From: an uncultured Paracoccus sp.
GTDB taxonomy: Bacteria > Pseudomonadota > Alphaproteobacteria > Rhodobacterales > Rhodobacteraceae
Length of the DNA: 64,000 nt
Assembly: GCA_934533075.1 (NCBI GenBank)
Contig: CAKTBJ010000001.1
Coordinates: 1-64,000, forward strand
Direction of reading: 5' to 3'
The position numbers were made by a program, and so were the translations under genes. Positions 34,667 through 42,393 of the stretch are shown here, one piece after another. Below the pieces are notes generated by a model that saw only the letters and a list, made by a program, of their open reading frames with translations, searched no databases and had not been told where the DNA came from. Each line of letters starts with the position of its first letter. The first letter of the stretch is position 1.

Positions 34667-35703
34667 GCCTCGCCCGCCAGCCTGTCGCGGCGGATGATGT
34701 CCAGCAGCCGGCGCAGCAGCGCCTGCTGCTCGGCCATCGGCAGCACCTGCGCCGGCCCGGAGGCCAGCAAAGCGGCATACAGATAGAAAGGATCCAGCTG
34801 CGCCTTCAGCGACGCGATCCGCCGGCGGCGCCAGTCCACGGCGGCCTCGTGCAGCGCGGCAAGCTGCGGATCGGCCAGCATCTCCGCCACGTCGGCCGCC
34901 AGTCCTGGCGCGTGGCGGGCCAGGCCGGCATCCTCCACGGCGTCGAAATTCCGCTCCTGCCAATAGTCCAGCCGGATCGGCAGGTCGGCGCGGTTGGGGC
35001 GGCCGCGATCGGCCTTGAGCAGGAAATCCTCGGCCGAGCCGAGCGCGTAATGGTTTATCTGCGCCAGCCCGTAGCGCGGGCCGGCATGGGTCAGCACGGT
35101 GCCGACGGGCGCGCGGATGCGCCGGCCGTTACCATCGGCCCAGACGGGTTCCGCGCCATCCCCGTATTTCGGCCGATGCACGCCAAGCTGGCGCAGGTTC
35201 CGGTTGCGAAACAGCGTCTTGAACTGAACCGCCCGCCAGGGCCAGACCAGAGCCTCCGGCGCGGCGCGGGTGAAGTGCCGGCTGACCAGCCCCGGCTCAT
35301 AGGCCACGCGCCCGCCGCTGCCGAACATGCGCCAGTCGATGGCGAAGGCCCCGGCCTCGGGCGCCGCCGCGAACAGGTCGTCCAGCCGACCCTGACCTGC
35401 ATGGATCACCAGAAACTCGTCGATGTCGGCGACCATGATCCATTCGGCGGCCTTCAGCACCGGCTCGCGTTTCGCGCGGGTCAGGGCCTGCCACTGGATG
35501 GTCTTCCTGCCCTCGGGCGGGTTGGGGCGGTGGGTGACCGGCCCGGTCTCGGCCAGCCGGTCGAGGATGCGGTCGGTGCCATCCTCGCAATCATTGGTAT
35601 AGACGAGGAAATGCGTGAAGCCGATGCGGCGGTGCCAGGCGATCCATTCGGGGATGAACGCGCCTTCGTTGCGCATCGTGGTGACCAGAAGCCGCTGCGC
35701 CAT
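34663..35703 (-). CDS. Glycosyltransferase family 2-like protein
   Basis: Cytosolic protein of 346 aa resembling Glyco_tranf_2_4/GT92-type glycosyltransferases. After MAQRLLVTTMRNEGAFIPEWIAWHRRIGF come YTNDCEDGTDRILDRL and the DXD-like metal motif WIMVADIDEFLVIH near residue 90. AFAIDWRMFGSGG and INHYALGSAEDFLLKADRG are common in this group in Rhodobacteraceae. The ATG at 35703 has AAAGGGGA upstream, preferable to the frame start at 35754. Acceptor unknown, probably a surface polysaccharide. It ends in the same CTAG as the DUF475 gene. Confidence 0.78.
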   Translation of the reverse strand: MAQRLLVTTMRNEGAFIPEWIAWHRRIGFTHFLVYTNDCEDGTDRILDRLAETGPVTHRPNPPEGRKTIQWQALTRAKREPVLKAAEWIMVADIDEFLVIHAGQGRLDDLFAAAPEAGAFAIDWRMFGSGGRVAYEPGLVSRHFTRAAPEALVWPWRAVQFKTLFRNRNLRQLGVHRPKYGDGAEPVWADGNGRRIRAPVGTVLTHAGPRYGLAQINHYALGSAEDFLLKADRGRPNRADLPIRLDYWQERNFDAVEDAGLARHAPGLAADVAEMLADPQLAALHEAAVDWRRRRIASLKAQLDPFYLYAALLASGPAQVLPMAEQQALLRRLLDIIRRDRLAGEA

Positions 35704-35777
35704 GCCATCCCCTTTCGCTGCCGGATTGGTCGCAGACCCGCGCCCGCCGCGCAAGGCCCCCGCCTGCCCTTACCTTT

Positions 35778-35831
35778 GTCAGAGATCATTGACGAATGTC
35801 GTTCCACTGCCGATAACGGACCAAAGGGAGG
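35778..35831 (+). promoter_or_regulatory. Promoter and 16-bp palindrome of the transketolase/RuBisCO-like operon
   Basis: A good sigma-70 type promoter is visible: TTGACG (35789-35794), 17-base spacer, GATAAC (35812-35817). The -35 box is the right half of a 16-bp imperfect palindrome, GTCAGAGATCATTGAC (35778-35793), four of whose outer pairs and the two central pairs match. The ribosome site AAAGGGAGG is at 35823-35831, so the leader would be only about 13 bases. A similar palindrome sits in the mtnK/importer promoter. Confidence 0.65.
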
Positions 35832-35836
35832 CAGCC

Positions 35837-36757
35837 ATGCGCAACGCCAAATCCACCGAGGAGATCGCCCTTGGCATCCGCCGGCGCGTGTTCGAGCACG
35901 CGATGCGCAACAATGGCGGTTACCTCAGCCAGGCCTGTTCGGCGGCCGAACAGCTGGCCTTCCTGTATAACGAGGCGCTGAATCTCGGCCCGCCCACGCT
36001 GCCGCCGGTCCCGCGCCCCTTCGGCGGCGTGCCCTCGGCCGGCAATCCCGATTACGTCACCGGCGCCGGCTATAACGGCCCCTTCACCCCCGAACACGAC
36101 CGGCTGTTCATCGCCCCGGCCCATTACGCGCTGGTGGCCTATGCCACCCTGATCGAGACCGGCCGCATGGCCCCCGAGGGGCTGGAGATGTTCAATCAGG
36201 ATGGCTCCTCGGTCGAGATGATCGGGGCCGAGCATTCGCCGGGGATGGAGGTGCATAACGGCACCCTCGGCATCGGCCTGTCCACCGGCGCCGGGCTGGC
36301 ATGGGGCCGCAGGCGCAAGGGCGAGACCGGGCAGGTCTGCGTGTTCATGTCCGACGGCGAGGTGCAGGAGGGCCAGACATGGGAGGCCGTGCAGGCCGCC
36401 GCCCATCACGGCATCGACAATCTCTGGGCGCTGATGGACGTGAACCGCCAGCAATGCGACGGGGCGATGGATTCGGTGATGGAGGTGGGCGACATCGCCG
36501 CCAAGCTGCGCGATTTCGGCGCCGTGGTGGTGGAAATCGACGGCCACGACCTGACCGCCCTGCGCCAGGCGCGGGCCGAGCCGCATGAGGGCCGCCCGCT
36601 GATCGTGCTGGCCCATACCTCGCCCTTCCGGGGCATGGCCTATCTGGAACGCCGCTTCCCGCGCCTGCACTATGTCCGCTTCAAGACCGAGGCCGAGCGC
36701 ACCGAGATGAACCACGCCATCGCCGCCGAGCTGGGCATCGCGCCCATCGCCGTCTGA
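35837..36757 (+). CDS. Transketolase-like protein, N-terminal (TPP-binding) subunit
   Basis: First subunit (306 aa) of a two-chain transketolase, carrying the TPP pyrophosphate domain. His96 in IAPAHYALVAY is in the position of the active-site His of transketolases. The TPP/metal motif reads SDGEVQEG (172-179) with Asn203 in DVNRQQ at the usual distance. AAAGGGAGG precedes the ATG; the longer upstream frame is not coding. Split transketolases of this size act in special sugar pathways (for example apulose-4-phosphate transketolase AptAB). Here it is followed 11 bases later by the second subunit and then by a RuBisCO-like gene. The substrate is unknown. Confidence 0.85.
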   Translation: MRNAKSTEEIALGIRRRVFEHAMRNNGGYLSQACSAAEQLAFLYNEALNLGPPTLPPVPRPFGGVPSAGNPDYVTGAGYNGPFTPEHDRLFIAPAHYALVAYATLIETGRMAPEGLEMFNQDGSSVEMIGAEHSPGMEVHNGTLGIGLSTGAGLAWGRRRKGETGQVCVFMSDGEVQEGQTWEAVQAAAHHGIDNLWALMDVNRQQCDGAMDSVMEVGDIAAKLRDFGAVVVEIDGHDLTALRQARAEPHEGRPLIVLAHTSPFRGMAYLERRFPRLHYVRFKTEAERTEMNHAIAAELGIAPIAV

Positions 36758-36768
36758 AAGGCCCCGTC

Positions 36769-37770
36769 ATGGATATGGTCAACCGCCCTTATGCCCGCGC
36801 CTTCGAGGCCCATGCGGTCCGGCACCCGGAGGTGCTTTGCCTTTCGGCCGACCTGACCTCCAGCTGCGAGATCGACGGCTTTCGCGATCGCCATCCCGGC
36901 CAGTTCCTGTCGATGGGCATGGCCGAGCAGAACATGCTGTCCTTTGCCGGCGGGCTGGGTCTGGCGGGCTTTCGCCCCTTCCTGCACAGTTTCGGGGTGT
37001 TCCTGTATCGCCGGCCCTATGACCAGCTGATGGCCTCGATCGCCTATCCGCGGCGCAAGGTGCGGCTGATGGGCTTTCTGCCCGGCGTGACCACCCCCGG
37101 CGGCATGACCCATCAGGCGATCGAGGATATTTCGGTCATGCGGGCCATTCCCAACATGACCGTGCTGGAAACCGGCGACGCGACCGAGGTCGAAGGCATC
37201 GTCGCGGCCGCCGACAGCATCGACGGTCCCGTCTATTGCCGCGTGCTGCGCGGATCGGTGCCGCGCCTGTTCGACACGCCCTTGCGCGTGGGCCAGATGC
37301 GGGTGCTGGCCGAGGGCACGGACGTGCTTGTGATCACATCCGGCATCACCACCGAGGAGGCCATGCGCGCCCGCGCGCCGCTGGAAGCCGCCGGCATGTC
37401 CGTGCGCCACCTGCATCTGCACACGCTGAAACCTTTCGATGCCGCCCAGATCGTCGCCCATGCCGAGGCCGTGCGCTTTGGCGTGATCACATTGGAAAAT
37501 CATGTGATCACAGGCGGCATCGGCTCGATGACCGCCGAGGCGCTGGCCGAGGCAGGCCTGGGCAGGCGCCTGATCCGGCTGGGCTTGCAGGATACCTATG
37601 CGCATGGCGGCTCGCGCCCCTACCTGATGCGCCATTACGGGCTGGACGCGATGGCGCTGATCGGCGCGGTGGAAGGGCTGACCGGCGCCGTTCTGGGCAT
37701 CACCGAGGCCGATCTCGCGGCGGCCCGCGTCGATGCCGTGCATTCGGCGGTGAAGGCCGAGGCGCTTTGA
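36769..37770 (+). CDS. Transketolase-like protein, C-terminal subunit
   Basis: Second subunit (333 aa) with the transketolase pyrimidine-binding and C-terminal domains. Glu53 in SMGMAEQNML is the conserved residue that activates the TPP aminopyrimidine. HSFGVFLYRRPYDQL and PGVTTPGGMTHQAIEDISVMRAIPNM are family blocks, and the C-terminal domain starts near residue 190 (GTDVLVITSG). The stop overlaps the start of the RuBisCO-like gene (TGATG), so the three proteins are made together and probably serve one pathway. Confidence 0.87.
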   Translation: MDMVNRPYARAFEAHAVRHPEVLCLSADLTSSCEIDGFRDRHPGQFLSMGMAEQNMLSFAGGLGLAGFRPFLHSFGVFLYRRPYDQLMASIAYPRRKVRLMGFLPGVTTPGGMTHQAIEDISVMRAIPNMTVLETGDATEVEGIVAAADSIDGPVYCRVLRGSVPRLFDTPLRVGQMRVLAEGTDVLVITSGITTEEAMRARAPLEAAGMSVRHLHLHTLKPFDAAQIVAHAEAVRFGVITLENHVITGGIGSMTAEALAEAGLGRRLIRLGLQDTYAHGGSRPYLMRHYGLDAMALIGAVEGLTGAVLGITEADLAAARVDAVHSAVKAEAL

Positions 37771-38888
37771 TGCGCCTTGCGGTCACCTACCGCATCTTCG
37801 CGCCCTCGCTGGCCGAGGCCCGCGCCCGCGCCGAGGCCATCGCGCTGGAACAGACCGTCGAGGTGCCCCGCGACGTGGTGCCGGAGGGCTTCATCGCCGA
37901 CGAGATCCTCGGCCGCGTCGAGGAGATCGGCACCGAGGCCGAGGGCCGCTTCCGCGCCACCATCAGCTATTCGCCCGACAGCGCCGGTCCCGACCTCGCG
38001 CAGTTGTTCAACGTGATCTTCGGCAACAGCTCGATCCAGCGCGGGCTGCGGGTGGTCGGCATCGACCCCGGCGCGACCATCCTTTCCCGCCATCCGGGGC
38101 CGGGCTTCGGCGTCGAGGGCATCCGCCGCCTGTGCGGCCGCGCCACGGGCGGCATGATCGCCCCGGTGCTGAAGCCGCAGGGGCTGGACACCGATGCGCT
38201 GGCGCGGATCGCCTATCTTTGCGCCCGTGCCGGCGCGGATGTGGTCAAGGAAGACCACGGCATCATGGACCAGCCGATGGCGCCCTTCCGTAAGCGCGTG
38301 GAAAAGACCGCCGCCGCCGTGGCCCGCGCCAATGCGGAAACCGGGGGCAAGGCGCTGTATTTCCCCTCGCTGGCGGGCAGCCCGGACCGGCTGGCGGCGC
38401 ATGCCGCCTTTGCCCGCGATGCCGGCGCCGACGGGCTGCTGGTCATGCCGGGCCTGCTGGGCTTTCCCGCCGTGCGGCTGGTGGCGGGGATGGGCCTGCC
38501 GGTGATGACGCATCCGGCCTTTCTGGGGCCTTACGTGCTGTCGCCGGATACGGGCTTCGATCACGGCGTGCTGTTCGGCACCATGCAGCGCCTCGCCGGG
38601 GCCGATATTTCCGTCTTTCCGAACACCGGCGGCCGTTTCGGCTTCACCCCGGCCGAGTGCCGCCGGATCGCCGATGCCTGCCGCGACCCGGCCGGGCCGG
38701 GCCGCCCCATGCTGCCCAGCCCCGGCGGCGGCATGAGCGTCGGGCGCGCCGCCGACATGGCCGCCATGTATGGTCCGGATGTGGTCTATCTGCTGGGCGG
38801 CTCGCTGCTGCGGCTGGGCGACGACATCGGCGACGGCATCCGCGCCATGCGCCGGGCCATCGGTGCGGTGCAAGCGCAGGACCCTTGA
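37770..38888 (+). CDS. RuBisCO-like protein (form IV)
   Basis: RuBisCO large-subunit homologue of 372 aa. The lysine equivalent to the general base is Lys135 in VLKPQGLD, and the carbamylation lysine equivalent is Lys160 in VVKEDHG. The metal-ligand triad K-x-D-E of true RuBisCO reads K-E-D-H here (His163), and the loop-6 lysine is replaced in PNTGGRFGF (Arg289). The C-terminal phosphate site (LLGGSLLRLGDD) is kept. Carboxylation is therefore not expected; sugar-phosphate isomerase, enolase or decarboxylase activity is likely, as in other RuBisCO-like proteins. With mtnK, mtnA and a DHWC cupin nearby, the best analogue is the Rhodospirillum rubrum 5-methylthioribulose-1-phosphate isomerase. 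The apionate-pathway RuBisCO-like proteins are an alternative. Confidence 0.87.
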   Translation: MRLAVTYRIFAPSLAEARARAEAIALEQTVEVPRDVVPEGFIADEILGRVEEIGTEAEGRFRATISYSPDSAGPDLAQLFNVIFGNSSIQRGLRVVGIDPGATILSRHPGPGFGVEGIRRLCGRATGGMIAPVLKPQGLDTDALARIAYLCARAGADVVKEDHGIMDQPMAPFRKRVEKTAAAVARANAETGGKALYFPSLAGSPDRLAAHAAFARDAGADGLLVMPGLLGFPAVRLVAGMGLPVMTHPAFLGPYVLSPDTGFDHGVLFGTMQRLAGADISVFPNTGGRFGFTPAECRRIADACRDPAGPGRPMLPSPGGGMSVGRAADMAAMYGPDVVYLLGGSLLRLGDDIGDGIRAMRRAIGAVQAQDP

Positions 38889-38942
38889 CCGGACGGGCGG
38901 CCGTGCCGTCCACTGCGCCCGCCCGCACAAGGAGCCGCGAAA

Positions 38943-39555
38943 GTGATGAAACTCCATTCCTTCTGGTCGCCCAATCCGCAGAAGGTGCGCTTTGCGATGG
39001 CCGAGCTTGGCCTGCCCTGCGAGATCGCCGAGGTGGATCTTTTCGCCGGTGCGCAGAAGGCCGATGCCATCCGCGCGCTGAACCCCATGCAGAAGGTGCC
39101 GATTCTGGAAGACGGCGCGGTGGTGTTGTGGGAATCGAACGCCATCCTTTGCTATCTGGGGGACAAGACCGGGTGCCTGTGGCCGGGCGATCCGGCGGCA
39201 CTCGGCCGGGGCGCTGAAATGGCTGTTCCTCGAAAGCCGGCACCTGTCCGAGCCGGCGGGCACCCTGTGGTTCAACGATTCCGTCGCGCCCAAGGCCGGC
39301 AGGCCGGTTGACGAGGATGCGGCGGCGGCCGCGATCAAGGCCCTTGGCCAGCCCCTCGGGGTTCTGGACCGGCATCTCGCGGCCCGGACCTGGATGCTGG
39401 GCGAGGATTTCTCGCTGGTCGATTGCTGCCTCGGCGCGATCCTGGCGGCGCTGGCGGCCAGCCGCTTCGACTGGTCCGGCTATCCGGCCGTCAAAGGCTA
39501 TGTGGACCGCATCCGCACCCGCCCCGCATGGCAGGCGACCGGCCCGCGATACTAG
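38943..39555 (+). pseudogene. Glutathione S-transferase-like gene with a frameshift
   Basis: The thioredoxin-like half is intact in one frame (KLHSFWSPNPQKVRFAMAEL to CYLGDKTGCLWPGDPAA). The helical half continues in the +1 frame from about 39211 (ALKWLFLESRHLSEPAGTLWF to the TAG at 39553-39555, with EDFSLVDCCLGAIL). The break is at the run of four G at 39208-39211; removing one G restores one reading frame of about 203 residues. AAGGAG (38929-38934) is eight bases from a GTG at 38943 and eleven from the ATG at 38946. As given the gene is broken, either truly or through a base-calling error. It follows the RuBisCO-like gene in the same direction. Confidence 0.8.
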
Positions 39556-39562
39556 CGCGCCG

Positions 39563-40195
39563 TTATCGCCGCGCCTCGGTCGCCATGCGCAGGGCAAGGC
39601 CGCCCAGAACCGCCCCCATCAGCCAGCGCTGCACCAGCACCCAGACCGGGCGGCTGGCGAGAAAGCCCGCAATCGTCCCGGCCGCGATGGCAATCGCCGC
39701 ATTCACGCTGACGCTGATCACGATCTGCGCAAAGCCGAGGACCAGCGATTGCGCCAGCACGCTGCCATGCTCGGGGCTGATGAATTGCGGCAGCAGCGAC
39801 AGATACATGACCGCGATCTTGGGATTCAGCAGGTTGGTCAGGAAGCCCATCATGAACAGCCTGCGCGGGCTGTCCTTCGGCAGGTCCCGCAGCTGAAAGG
39901 GCGAGCGCCCGCCCGGCCTCACCGCCTGCCAGGCCAGGTAAAGCAGATAGAGCGCGCCGCCGAACCGCAGCGCGTCATAGGCATAGGGCACGGCCATGAC
40001 GATGGCGGTGATCCCGAAGGCGGCGCAAAGCATGTAGAACACGAAGCCGAGGGCGACGCCGCCCAGCGAGATCAGACCCGCCACGCGGCCCTGGCAGATG
40101 GATCGCGAGATCAGATAGACCATGTTCGGGCCGGGCGTCAGCACCATGCCCAGCGCGATCAGCGCGAATGCGATCAGATTGCCCGTCTCCGGCAT
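39563..40195 (-). CDS. LysE/RhtB-family exporter
   Basis: Inner-membrane exporter (210 aa) with about six hydrophobic segments. The N terminus LIAFALIALGMVLTPGPNMVYLISRSICQGRVAG carries the TPGPN motif of LysE/RhtB proteins. FMMGFLTNLLNPKIAVMYLSLLPQF is the second family block. Members export amino acids or small metabolites. It converges on the broken GST gene with seven bases between the stops. Whether it belongs to the RuBisCO-like locus is unclear. Confidence 0.88.
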   Translation of the reverse strand: MPETGNLIAFALIALGMVLTPGPNMVYLISRSICQGRVAGLISLGGVALGFVFYMLCAAFGITAIVMAVPYAYDALRFGGALYLLYLAWQAVRPGGRSPFQLRDLPKDSPRRLFMMGFLTNLLNPKIAVMYLSLLPQFISPEHGSVLAQSLVLGFAQIVISVSVNAAIAIAAGTIAGFLASRPVWVLVQRWLMGAVLGGLALRMATEARR

Positions 40196-40275
40196 GTCGG
40201 CCCCCGTTCCATCCCTGCCGCGACTGTGCCGGGGCGCCCGCCCGCCGGCAAGCCCCCGTGCCCGGAGGGCGCGGC

Positions 40276-40308
40276 GGTTTCAAGGGGGCTGGATGCCCCC
40301 TTGAAACC
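40276..40308. repeat. Large perfect palindrome, possible extragenic repeat
   Basis: GGTTTCAAGGGGGC (40276-40289) and GCCCCCTTGAAACC (40295-40308) form a 14-bp perfect stem around the loop TGGAT. It lies between the terminator of the ribose-type importer operon and the start of the LysE gene. No second copy was noticed in this window. Confidence 0.55.
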
Positions 40309-40315
40309 GGCCCCC

Positions 40316-40345
40316 CAAAGGAAAGCGGGGACCAGCGGTCCCCGC
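40316..40345 (-). terminator. Terminator of the ribose-type importer operon
   Basis: On the minus strand the perfect stem GCGGGGACC / GGTCCCCGC (40345-40337 and 40333-40325) with a three-base loop is followed by TTTCCTTT (40324-40317). It begins six bases after the stop of the binding-protein gene. Confidence 0.75.
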
Positions 40346-40351
40346 ATGCCA

Positions 40352-41386
40352 TTACCGCGCCGGCAGGGTGATCCAGTCCGGCACCGCCACATCGGCATGG
40401 GCGAAGGCGGGGATCTTCGCGCCCAGCTCCTCCATGCTCTTCACGTCCTGCTCCTCCAGCATGGCCTGGGTGATCAGCGTCGGCGGCACGATCACCGATG
40501 CGCCGGGGTCCTCGCCGGCCAGCAGCATCGCCAGCGCCCGCACCGAGACCTCGCCCACCACCGCCGGGTTGGTCGCCGCCGTCGCCTTCCAGGCGGAACC
40601 GGCCTGCCGCATCTCGGCGATGTCGGCGGTGGAGATATCCGCCGAATAGATGGCGATGTCGCCCGACAGCCCGGCCTCGTCCACGGCGATCTTGGCGCCC
40701 TTGGCGAATTCGTCATAGGGCGCGAAGATGACCTGAATCCCCGGATTGGCCGAGATCACCGACCGCGCCTGATTGGCGACCGAATTGGCGATGGGATTGT
40801 CCAGCGTGCCGAACTGGGCCAACTCCTCGATGCCGGGATTGGCGGCCTTGACCTCGCGCCAGACCTCGTCGCGGCGGTCCAGCGGCGCGATGCCGGGCAC
40901 ATAGACATAGGCCGCCTTGAAGGCATCGCCATTGTCCGCGATGGCCTGCTCCAGCGCCAGCCGGGCGAGGTCGTGGTCCGATTGCTCGATCTGGGGAATG
41001 GCGTCGTTTTCGACATTCACGTCGAAGGCCACCACCTTGATGCCGGCCTCCACCGCCCGCTGCGCCGCGTCGCGCATGGATTCGGTCAGGCCGTGCTGGA
41101 TGATGATCCCGTCCACGCCCATCGCGATGGCCTGGTCGACCATATCCGCCTGCAAGGCCGCGTCCTGCCGGCTGTCCAGCACCCGCAGATCGACGCCCAG
41201 CGCCGCCGCCTGCGCCTCCACCCCGGACAGGTAGGCCTGAAAGAAGTCGCCCGTGGACAGATAGCGCACCAGCGCGATCCTGACCGCGCCGGGATCGTCG
41301 AAGGGCGCCGGCGCCTGGGCCAGCGCCAGACCCGGCAGCAGCGCCGCCGCCCCCATCAGGCCCGCGAAGATCCGTCTTGAAATCAT
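40352..41386 (-). CDS. Ribose-type ABC importer, substrate-binding protein
   Basis: Periplasmic binding protein (344 aa) of the Peripla_BP_4 (RbsB-like) family used by CUT2 importers. The signal peptide has an MISRR start and ends near ALAQA (residue 24). The mature part begins VRIALVRYLSTGDFFQAYLSGVEAQAAALG, and the second block reads MGVDGIIIQHGLTESMRDAAQRAVEAGIKVVAFD. GGGAGG is eight bases before the ATG at 41386 but only two before the in-frame ATG at 41392, so the inner start is chosen. Its neighbours mtnK and mtnA suggest that the ligand is 5-methylthioribose or another 5-deoxypentose; this is inference. Confidence 0.85.
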   Translation of the reverse strand: MISRRIFAGLMGAAALLPGLALAQAPAPFDDPGAVRIALVRYLSTGDFFQAYLSGVEAQAAALGVDLRVLDSRQDAALQADMVDQAIAMGVDGIIIQHGLTESMRDAAQRAVEAGIKVVAFDVNVENDAIPQIEQSDHDLARLALEQAIADNGDAFKAAYVYVPGIAPLDRRDEVWREVKAANPGIEELAQFGTLDNPIANSVANQARSVISANPGIQVIFAPYDEFAKGAKIAVDEAGLSGDIAIYSADISTADIAEMRQAGSAWKATAATNPAVVGEVSVRALAMLLAGEDPGASVIVPPTLITQAMLEEQDVKSMEELGAKIPAFAHADVAVPDWITLPAR

Positions 41387-41403
41387 GGTCATAGCCTCCC
41401 GTT

Positions 41404-42393
41404 TTATCCCCGGCTGCGGTTCGACAGCGCGAAAGTGAACACCAGCGCGACGACCAGCACCGCGCCCTTGACGAAATCCTGCGTATAGTAAGGCGCGTTC
41501 ATCATGGTCAGCCCCTGCATCAGGATGCCCAGGAACAGCGCCCCCATCGCGGTGCCGAAGGCATTCGGCTTGGACGCCCCCAGCACCGCAAAGCCGATCA
41601 GCGCGGCGGCCACGGAATCCAGCAGCAGGTTGTTGCCGGACGCCACATCCCCCCGCCCCAGCCGCGCCGCCAGCAATATGCCGCCCACCGAGGCCAGCAC
41701 GCCCGAGATCATATAGGCCGCCACCTTGTAGCGATCCACATTGGCCCCCGCCAAACCGGCCGCCCGCGCGTTCGAGCCGATGGCATACATCATCCGCCCG
41801 TGGCGCGTGGTCTCCAGAAACAGCCAGACGGCCACGGCGATGACGATCAGGAACACCACCGACAGCGGCACCAGCCCGCCGATGCGAAACCGGCCCAGCA
41901 TCAGGAAGGCCTCGGAAAACTGGCCCTGCGCCACCGCCCCGCCCGGCAGCGTCATCCCCGACGAGATCGAGCGCCCCTCCGTCGGGATGCGCTGGATGCC
42001 CAGCAGCAGGAACATCATCCCCAGCGTGGCCAGCAGGTCGGGCACCTTCATGCGCACGATCAGCAGCCCGTTGACCAGCCCGACGCCGGCGCCCATCAGC
42101 AGGCACAGCACCACGGCCCAGAAGGCGCCCATCTCCCACACGACCATGACATAGGCCGACAGCATCAGCGCCGAGGTCGCCACCGCGCCGATGGACAGGT
42201 CGAACCCGCCCACGACCAGCGTGCAGGTCACGCCCAGCGCCAGAATCCCGGTGATGGCGACCGAGGACAGGATCAGCACCGCCGAGGTCGGCGACAGGAA
42301 ATTGTTCGCGCCGAGGCTGAAGAACACCGCCAGCCCGGCCAGCAGCACCAGAAAGCCGTAGCGGATCGCCAGATCGCGGGTGGTTCGCTGCAT
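41404..42393 (-). CDS. Ribose-type ABC importer, permease
   Basis: CUT2 permease (329 aa) of the RbsC type with eight to ten hydrophobic segments. GVTCTLVVGGFDLSIGAVATSALMLSAYV is the family signature near residue 55, and AIGSNARAAGLAGANVDRYKVAAYMISGVLASVGGILLAAR the coupling region. The gene begins directly after the ATPase stop codon and is followed after 17 bases by the binding protein. Confidence 0.9.
   Translation of the reverse strand: MQRTTRDLAIRYGFLVLLAGLAVFFSLGANNFLSPTSAVLILSSVAITGILALGVTCTLVVGGFDLSIGAVATSALMLSAYVMVVWEMGAFWAVVLCLLMGAGVGLVNGLLIVRMKVPDLLATLGMMFLLLGIQRIPTEGRSISSGMTLPGGAVAQGQFSEAFLMLGRFRIGGLVPLSVVFLIVIAVAVWLFLETTRHGRMMYAIGSNARAAGLAGANVDRYKVAAYMISGVLASVGGILLAARLGRGDVASGNNLLLDSVAAALIGFAVLGASKPNAFGTAMGALFLGILMQGLTMMNAPYYTQDFVKGAVLVVALVFTFALSNRSRG

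Noticed and set aside
37770..38888. True RuBisCO and carbon fixation
   Set aside because: The metal-ligand Glu and the loop-6 Lys are replaced and no small subunit or phosphoribulokinase gene is present.
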